Notes under the pieces: generated by a model
Told to the model about the DNA's origin: nothing
The model's database searches: none
The model's input: the letters and a program-made list of their open reading frames with translations, nothing else
Translations under genes and position numbers: made by a program
Part shown: in pieces, positions 56,351 through 64,000 of the stretch
Position numbering within the stretch: position 1 is the first letter of the stretch
Layout of the letters: each line of letters starts with the position of its first letter
Source of the DNA: Hippasteria phrygiana
Lineage: Eukaryota > Echinodermata > Asteroidea > Valvatida > Goniasteridae
DNA length: 64,000 bases
Assembly (NCBI GenBank): GCA_037893225.1
Contig: JAZGUH010000003.1
Location: 496,001 to 560,000, forward strand
Direction of reading: 5' to 3'

Positions 56351-56967
56351 CTGTGAAAATAATCGCAATACGATACCGAAACATGCGGCTAATTCCAGAG
56401 ACAGGTTTCATTTCCTGTTTCTGACGAGCACTGGGAATCTGTATTTTCCAGGCCTACATTCTGCAATTTGATATGTCTCAGTAAGAGCAGATGGGACACT
56501 CGCACTATACACGTCTTATGGAACTGACCATCATGTTACACAATTGTTAATGTGGGTCACGGTATGCCCACACGAGTTATGTGATTTCAATAGAAGAGTA
56601 TATTTGAGACGAGTTAAAATCGATACTTGGGAGAAGAAAAAATACCATGATGACTCAGGAGTTAACGATGACGGTATATATTTTTTTATTTGGGCAATAT
56701 GGATAGCTAGCTGTGTGACGCCATTAAAGAATGACGAGTTTTCATCACCCATTGTATATTGAAACTTACTATTTGTTTTGCATGATTGTCTTAGGCCAAA
56801 TAAAACAAAAATTAGCGTCCGGGTTTCTTAAAAAGAAAGGAGGAGGATCTTTGTATTGTTAATGTTGTTATTTTCAAGATGGCCGCCAACATGTATTTTT
56901 ATTTATTAACTATAAAAAAAGTAATTGAATATCACAAACAGACGGTTATTGTAATAATAATTGCCCA

Positions 56968-57215
56968 GACGTACTTCAACCAGCTGCGACTGGAAATACG
57001 ACTGGTGAACACAGTCCGCCATTTTGTGGAGTCAAAAATTTGGTTCTACAAAATGGAGGACCGTTATTTGTCACGAAATTAAACAAAAACCACGCAATTT
57101 GAATGGATAGTTATGTGAATCTTTATATTCTACTTTTAAAAAAAAACTTCCCAACCATATCCATTTCATTTTTATAGCCCAAATCGCCAAATCCAAGGCA
57201 ATGTGTCCCTTTAAT
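56968..57215. repeat. Dispersed repeat R1, copy 2
   Basis: Matches 10680-10930 with few changes, from GTACTTCAACCAGCTGCGAC to CAATGTGTCCCTTTAAT. The CCGCCATTTTGT hairpin is kept with one change (GGAGGACC). Confidence 0.8.
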
Positions 57216-57497
57216 TTACGAGAAATCGTTTCCGTTTAAATGTATTTGTACTACACCCTTCGCTCAATGTGGCCGGAAACTGGATTAAGCCGCAGTTCGC
57301 ATGAAATATTGAACTTCGTCTTTAAGTGATTGTGCTTGGATCATAAAACGATATTGTTTTTGTTTTTTGTTCTGTTTTCTCAGAAGTGTGTTATAAATGA
57401 AAGGAAATTTACCCGCCTTTAATAAAACCACAGAGTTCACCGAACTTTTGGCTGATTTTAAAAATGCAAAAGTGATTTTCTAATTTTCCATTGAAAG

Positions 57498-57615
57498 TAC
57501 ACTGCAAAAACTGTGGTGTTAAATTAACACCATGTTGTGTTTATATTGGACCACTCGCCCAATAACTATAAACACCACATGGTGTTAGATTAACACCACA
57601 GTTTTTTGCAGTGTA
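57498..57615. mobile_element. CACTG-ended palindromic MITE 3 (TA target)
   Basis: CACTGCAAAAACTGTGGTGT and ACACCACAGTTTTTTGCAGTG, TA-flanked, 114 bases. The core repeats TTAACACCA/TGGTGTTA. Confidence 0.85.
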
Positions 57616-59640
57616 GTACACTTAGCCTCGGAGGTGGCCCAATTGGGCTACAAAAAGCGCTCGTCCTAAAATTTCTCTGGTTGCAAAGATCATTCAAAAG
57701 TAGATAATAATACACGACCATCCCTTGAAAATGCGCCGTCTGAAAAAAAACCACCGACGAAAATCAGTTGGGGACGCCATGTTGGTTCGGAAAAGTCGAA
57801 CCGTTAATTGGAATTTATCGGAGTGGTGCCCTCGGCGCTATGGTTGCGTACAGGCTGCACAATGTTCGGCGCCAGTCTGAATATGCTTCGATTTGTTTTC
57901 CTCATGTCTCCATAAATATTACACATTTGTAGAATGTTACACTCGGACCTTAGAAATAGGTTAGGTATCGTAACCAAAGAGATTAAATTTGAAGCCATTT
58001 CAGGGCAGTGCGTGCCTTTAACTGGTATTAATCTTTGTGTTGAAATGAAAACGGAAAACAGAGCACAAGCCGCAAGTTCAATATAATGTCCGTGGAGTGT
58101 TAGCCAATAATGTGGTATACGAAAGAAGCTTGTTCAAATAATGAGGAAATACCACGTGCTTTTCAGTGCAGAGTAATGTCATCCGTCAATCAAAAATCAC
58201 CAGGGCTTCAATTCTGAGGCATAATGACCTTCGTTACCGTCACACTGAGGACAGGCACACTTAAAAGAATTGAAAGGGTCTTTCTCATAGTCATGGACTG
58301 CAGTATGGCCGACCTAATATCCGCTCAAAGATGGAAGAGGAACATTACTGCTTTGTCACGGTCGTTTGTAATGCAATAAAGTAGACGTCGGGAAAGATAT
58401 TTGCATGTCTTGGCCCCATTTTATGCGATTTCCATAGCTGAATTTGTTAACCTCTTTGTAACACCTCGAAGTCTGCACAAAGGTGTCCGGAGAAAAATAT
58501 ATGAGAAAAAGTTCACCACAGGCTGTGCTGAAGACGCCTTTGCTGATTTAACGTTGATTTTGTTTTAAGCACATTTGCATTTTTGTGGACAAAACATGTC
58601 GAAACAATGATTGCATTGCAGTGGCGAATTTAGCGGGCAATTCCCCCCACCCCCCCCCCCCCCCGCCAAAAAAATTAATAATGCAAACTGCCAAGCAATC
58701 TTGCCGGTAATGAACTTTTGAACAGTAACATTTGTTTGTCAATTCCATGTTAAGAAACTATACCGTACTCAATAACGATTTTGATAATTATTGCTCTTGC
58801 TATGTGCTTGCCCGTTTCGTTTGGATGTTTCCACGGCCAGCACACATTGTTAGTCTATTTTGGGACAAAACGCAAAAGCAGGAAGCCACGATGACGTGAT
58901 AGTGTGGCATCCATGACGTTGCCACTCTTCATTGTGTATTCTTGCCTATGCAGTCTAGGAACTGGACACTAATATCCTCGACCTCAGAATACAGTGGGGA
59001 GAAGAATACCCGTTATTGACTGTTATGAAAAGCTCCGCTATGAGCATCGTCCATCAATTTCACGAATGGCCGTAGACTAATGGATTTTTCGCATAACGAG
59101 CAAGGAATTGAGCGTAATACACGCGAATCTGACAAAATGAGACTTAAGTGTAATCCAGCAATCAAGCAAACTGCACTGACTCAGTGCTGTACTCTCATCA
59201 TGAATCACGCTTGCGGCCGGTTCGCTCAGAGTGGCACTACACTGTCGGCCATTCGTCATTTAAAGGGATCATGCTATTAGAGTTTTATGACATAAATTGC
59301 GTAGGACAGGGTTGTTTGATTTAAATCACTCGATTAAAATTATTGATTTAAATCATGATTTAAATCAATGGAAAAAATATATAAAATTCACTAATAAAAA
59401 TCATGTTTTTTATATTTTTTATTTCTTCTATTTTTCAATGTAAAAACAATGTCTGTTATTCAAACCTGACTTTCATTGGATGTAAAAGGCAAGTTTCCTG
59501 AAACATTGTTGTGTAGGCCTACATGTACAATGCATATGATTCTGAAGTAATGTACATGTACTACCTACATGTACATGTACATACAGTATTAATCTCTTAC
59601 ATGTACAAAGGTTTAACTCAATGCATGTAATGCGCCTATT
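57616..59640. other. Intergenic, no gene recognised
   Basis: C-run at about 58651-58664. A moderately CG-containing stretch (57700-57900) shows no coding family. ATTTAAATCATGATTTAAATC palindromes at 59320-59370 have partners near 60735-60815. Confidence 0.45.
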
Positions 59641-59649
59641 AATTGATTC

Positions 59650-59790
59650 CCCCACCCCCCGACCCAACCCTCCACCCCACCCCACCACACCACCCCACCC
59701 CCACCCCACCCCACCACCTCACCCCACCACCCACCCCACCACCCACCCCACCACCCCACCCCATCAACCCACCCCACCAACCCACCCCGA
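59650..59790. repeat. CCCCA/CCCCAC-rich minisatellite
   Basis: About 140 bases of CCCCACC, CCACCCCAC and similar units on the plus strand. Proline- or glycine-rich frames here are artefacts. Confidence 0.9.
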
Positions 59791-62248
59791 TCCTTTTGCA
59801 AGGCTTTTTCAAATCAAAACCTAAACCATACATAATAGCATCAAAAACTCCCACCCTATAAAGGTGGGGGTGTCCCCCACCCATTTAGGTTGGGATTGTC
59901 GCTAGATTTTTGCCCCAGAGGTGGAGATTTTGTCAAAAGTGACTATCCCTATCTCAGAGGTGGAGTGGCCCGGGGGGGGGGGGGGGGTGGGGGAAACAAT
60001 TGATAGGCACATAAACTCAATGTAATGTGGGCACATAAACATGATTATATAATTGAAAACAAGATCAGAGATGGAAGCTGATTATTAAACCTAACATTGT
60101 TTGATTTGCAATCCATAATGTCTTAACCCAGACTGGGCCTTGTCACACGAGGCAATTTTTACAGGCAACTTGGGGGCAACAAACGACACTGCAGACTAAA
60201 GGAATGCTTCGGTGGCACAACAGAACATTTTCTGACAGTGTATCGACGTTCCTAAGAAAATTATTTGAAAATTGTAATGTGAATGTTTTTCCACTTTGAG
60301 ATTGCCTGTAACTGATTGCCCGTAAATTGCCTAGTGTGACATGGTCCAATAATTCTCAGATGATAATTTTTCACACACCCTAGGGTTATTAGGGCAACGG
60401 TTTGTACATTGTATGCAATCTGTTCAGCTTTAAAATAAAATAAAACATACTGTACATGCCTACATGGTGATATTTATGGTGGCTGCACTAAATATATGGG
60501 GGGGGGGGGGTCCTGTTATCAACTTGGATGAGTAATGTGCAGTATGATGGTGATGCTGTAACAGAGATTTTAAGACTAATATATTCTAGAAAAGAATATG
60601 ATAAATGAAAGGGATTTCAGTACTGATTTAATGAACAATTGTGTGTGTTTATACTTGACTTTCAATGATGGTCATTTATATTGATTTATTTAAAACAAAT
60701 GTTTTATGCAAATGTACAATGTAAAAACAAAAAATCGATTTAAATAAATAGAACAAAAATCCGATTAAAAAAACCAAAAAAACAACGATGTTTTGGATTT
60801 TTAAAAGAAAATCATGATTTGTATTAACCCTGGACAGCGTGTATCTATGCATTTATGCAATGGGGGTGATTTACAATAGATTGCCACCAAGACCTACGAC
60901 CCACGACCCTTTGCAAACGCGCATTGCGTACAATGGTCTGTCCGTTTCAAACTCTTGGTGGCGCGCTATTGTGAATCTCCCCTATTCTAGGGAGTAATTG
61001 CAAATGTTTGATTTCCATGTTAATGCAAATGTTCACATTCATGAGTCAAGGTATGATGTCATCAAGGACACACTGCGGGGTTGTCATTGTAGAAAAACCC
61101 AGCTTTTTCTACAAGGAGTTCCTTCTTTTAACAAACCATAATAGCGCCCTCTTGCATTGAGTAAACCGGAGAAATACTAACAGAATTTAAAACCTACACC
61201 TTTAATGGGGTATGTTGAGTGCATGGTGCGGGTTCAGGTATTTAAAATGGCATTCCGGCTTACGATTTTCCTAGGCCCAGATCTAAATAGGGGATAATTC
61301 TTCAAAAGAATCCAGAACAATTATCCAAATTTTACTAGGCGGGGTAACTTCCACCGTCGGTGACCAACTCACCTCCCCCGTCATGCTTTCTTTTCTAAAT
61401 TGCGACAAAGGACACAGACATTTTGTAATAACGCTGTTCTACATTCTATTCATGTCATAGAAATCCTTCTTGCATGCTTCTCTTTAACTCGTAATGATTC
61501 TGTCTCGTGGAAAAGGCGGGAATGATTATTGTTCCAGCCCTGCACGCTTTGACGCGCAAAACCCGCGGAGTTCGCTGTCATTCGATGACGGACTCCTCAC
61601 ACGACACGAAGACATCGTCGATCGCGGGTTTGGGATTCCCCTCAAATCCTGCCTACTTTGGCATTAATCATTGATTAATTTCTATCATGTCAGCAGAGGC
61701 ATGACGCCTTTCACGTACTCTGCGGCGTGTCTCTCCCAAAGACTTTGAACCATGATCACTCCGAGCGAGAGAATTTTGTTAAACATCGATGGGACATTTT
61801 GCAAATTTGAAAGGTATGAGATCTAATTTGCATTGCCTTTTTATACGTAACATTTTGTCAGCTTGAACTTTAAAGAAATGTCTGAAAACTTGAAATGCGC
61901 ATTTGGATGAACGTTGTGTCGTGAAACCAAACCCCCGCAATTTGCAGATGTGCAACGGAAATTGCTAAACGTTTATCATAACATTCTATATTTTTTTCTA
62001 GCTGGGAACCGTAACGATCTCCAAATCCCTAAACTATAGGCCTACCTCACTAAAAGTCTGTCATTTTCTGGACGCCACGTACAATTCAAATAAATATTCT
62101 AAGAAATTTACACTGGTGTAACTTCGCTTAATTTGCTGAGTAATATTTTGTGCAGAGCCGCTCAACAAAATAATTGGTCCTACCAGCTAGCTCAAAACCT
62201 CTCATTCTGAATTGACCCTGTATGGGTTGCGATTTATTATGTGATCAA
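59791..62248. other. Intergenic, no gene recognised
   Basis: G14 run near 59974-59987 and another G run at 60500-60510. 61500-61830 is unique-looking and CG-richer (GCGGAGTTCGCTGTCATTCG) and could hold a conserved noncoding element, but nothing proves it. Confidence 0.4.
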
Positions 62249-62577
62249 TAGACTTGTTCCCGGTCCCTCTATTATCGGTCTGACATTCAATTTGGGGACT
62301 GGCATGGGTATAGTACTAATTTGCACAAACCCGGATGAATACCCATAATGCATTGCGATGTTCCCGGCCTCTGCAAAGACTTGTCAAAACGCACATGCAT
62401 TCAACAACATAATTCGAAGCTTTCAAACCGAATTTACGAAAATATAAACAGCATCCACCTGACCACCTCTTAAAATTGGGAAATTATTAACAGCGCTGGC
62501 GCACAAGAGGGTCAATCAAAAAGCGATATCCGCACTACAGCTACAGGTCCATATAATATTTGGGGCGGGAACCAGTC
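62249..62577. mobile_element. Dispersed repeat R4, copy 2, with TAGACTKGTTCCCGGTCC ends
   Basis: TAGACTTGTTCCCGGTCCCT at the left is mirrored by GGGCGGGAACCAGTCTA at the right. The interior contains TACCCATAATGCATTGCGAT and TATTAACAGCGCTGGCGCAC, as at 55860-56350. It shares its end sequence with the hairpin at 10.07-10.14 kb. Confidence 0.7.
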
Positions 62578-62579
62578 TA

Positions 62580-63520
62580 AGGTGATAAGGATTTTATCAT
62601 TCAACTCTTCATTTCTTACACTGGATTGGTAGAATAATGTGCATGGCTGCATGCTGAGCGTTGCCTCGCGCGACATCCCTTTTTGGTGCATGAGATTTGC
62701 GAGCATGCATGGACAGTAAATCTGGTTGTTGATCCCCACCTGCGCTGCAACTGATATCTATCTCAACGAATGACTGAAAATGAAATTGTCTGCAGTCTCT
62801 GGGAAACCTCTCGCAAATTAACGTGGCTTATGCTCGTTTTGCTATAATCTGCCCAGAATGGTACAGTGTTTCCTGCACTCTACAAGAGACTTATCTACTA
62901 ATCATTGCTAATGCAGTCGCCTCTCGCGTTAGGCGTGGGTTTATTATTATTTTCTTATCCGTATTCTTAAAGCAGACGTAAGTTGGGAAATTTCATTTGC
63001 TGCGTGCATATCTCGGCCCTCTGTCGAGTAGTTAAATCCAGTGTCTGTTTGGGTGGAGCCTAGACGCCATTATGCTTAGATACATGTATCCTCCTCTAAT
63101 GTTTCTGGCTGCAGAAAATGTAAAAACAACAGCACCAGCAGCAGCAACATCAGCAACTGACCTTTAGCAGTGTAGACCCGATCAGTTTTCTTTAACTGAA
63201 CGCTTTAAGCTGGCTTAAACTGAAGTGCGTTTTATGCTGGCTATCCATAAGTGCGTTTTACGTGTGGTCACATTTTGTGCCCGCTGTGTTTTAGGCCCAT
63301 TATGTTGATTATTCGCAGACCTAAAACTCAACGCAGCCAGCTTTAATCTAGACGATCAGCCGTTTGAACCATTGCCTTCATGCTATGTGCATGACAACTT
63401 CAAGGCAAGATAGTGTGGTTTCAAGCTACACGGACACCCGTGCTCATTATTGATCGTCTGATCTCCACTCGACGCTCCGTCCGTTCGGCTGATTATATTT
63501 TCCCGCCTTTCCCCCCGTCG
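62580..63520. other. Low-repeat DNA upstream of a probable promoter
   Basis: No repeats matched elsewhere in the window. A CAG-like stretch (ACAGCACCAGCAGCAGCAACAT region, 63128-63155) is present. No coding exon established. Confidence 0.4.
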
Positions 63521-63524
63521 AAGT

Positions 63525-64000
63525 GACAAGCCTGACGTCACCGGCTGACGTACGTCATGAGCTCCTCACCGTGCGGGATGAGTCAGGATGGCTGGAGTGC
63601 GCGAGATCGGGGGATGGAGTAGAAAGGAGTGGTGGTATACAGACAGTATAGCCAGAGTGATTTAGACGTCCTGAGTTGTTAGTTCCGATTGGGCTCCGTC
63701 ACGTTATTAATAACCCGTCTGGACCTCGTCGAGGGTTTGAAGTCAGGCCCGTTGTCGTCGCACGCCGTACCATGCCAAGCGCGCTGTGTCATCAATCAAA
63801 TTAGCGCCGCGGCACGTATACGGGAAGGAAATTAAGGCGAGGAAATTAAGGCTGAGATTGACCGAGAAATCGCCACGAAACAAGGACTCGGTTTCAATTA
63901 TTAACGGCGAGGGGCGGCGATGGCTCTGTAGTATAAGACAACCGAATCACGGCGTTAGATTTCCGATCGTGAGGTGACTGTCTTGCCCACCACGCATGAG
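63525..64000 (+). promoter_or_regulatory. GC-rich CRE/AP-1-bearing stretch, possible promoter or 5' exon of the next gene
   Basis: Within 70 bases: TGACGTCA (63533-63540), TGACGTACGTCA (63546-63557) and TGAGTCA (near 63579). CG content stays high to the window end, and GTGAGGTGACT near 63970 contains a possible donor. The frame at 63786-63977 begins with GTG, lacks any recognised motif and is not called a gene. Confidence 0.35.

Noticed and set aside
59473..59884. Gly/Trp-rich and Pro-rich frames on both strands
   Set aside because: Produced by the CCCCA-type minisatellite.
63786..63977. 63-residue frame near the window end
   Set aside because: Begins with GTG, no recognised motif, in a promoter-like GC-rich region.

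Overview
This is animal nuclear DNA: AT-rich, intron-bearing and packed with MITEs, tRNA-derived SINEs, foldback elements, a tandem satellite and long G or C homopolymers. Three protein-coding loci can be supported. The repeat types (tRNA-headed SINEs, termini of the GGGCCAATTTCA type, CACTG-ended palindromic MITEs) suggest a marine invertebrate deuterostome, with an echinoderm as best guess; the species is not provable from the sequence alone.

Genes. (1) On the minus strand, 9323 down to 1, lie the first three coding exons of an eIF4E family member 3 gene (eIF4E3): 9323-9169, 1830-1758 and 81-1. They join in phase with good splice signals, and the gene runs off the left edge. (2) On the plus strand at 16641-16817 is a 58-residue single-exon micro-ORF that I recognise as SMIM30, a small signal-peptide/transmembrane protein. 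(3) On the plus strand at 45464-46729 is an intronless coding region for a class A GPCR of the SREB family (GPR27/GPR85/GPR173). A strong splice acceptor at 45245 and a donor at 36850 behind an NRF-1-like site suggest an untranslated first exon about 9 kb upstream.

Why the combination matters. From memory, human GPR27 lies next to EIF4E3 at 3p13 and human GPR85 lies near SMIM30 at 7q31, both close to FOXP genes. This window carries eIF4E3, SMIM30 and a single SREB gene together, so it looks like the unduplicated ancestral neighbourhood from which the vertebrate paralogous regions derive. This conserved micro-synteny is the main result.

Layout. 1-9.3 kb: eIF4E3 with a 7.3-kb first intron holding a MITE, ACTTG-rich DNA, a twice-repeated satellite element full of CRE (TGACGTCA) and CACGTG sites, a nested MITE and a dead non-LTR retroelement. 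9.3-16.4 kb: intergenic, with several hairpin MITEs. 16.4-17.3 kb: SMIM30. 17.3-36.5 kb: mobile-element-rich intergenic DNA (hAT-like elements with 8-bp duplications, a 614-bp Mutator-like foldback, SINEs). 36.5-47.2 kb: SREB transcription unit with nested TTAA and TA elements in its intron. 47.2-61 kb: more repeats. 61-64 kb: lower repeat content, ending in a GC-rich CRE/AP-1-bearing stretch that resembles the promoter or 5' end of a further gene to the right.
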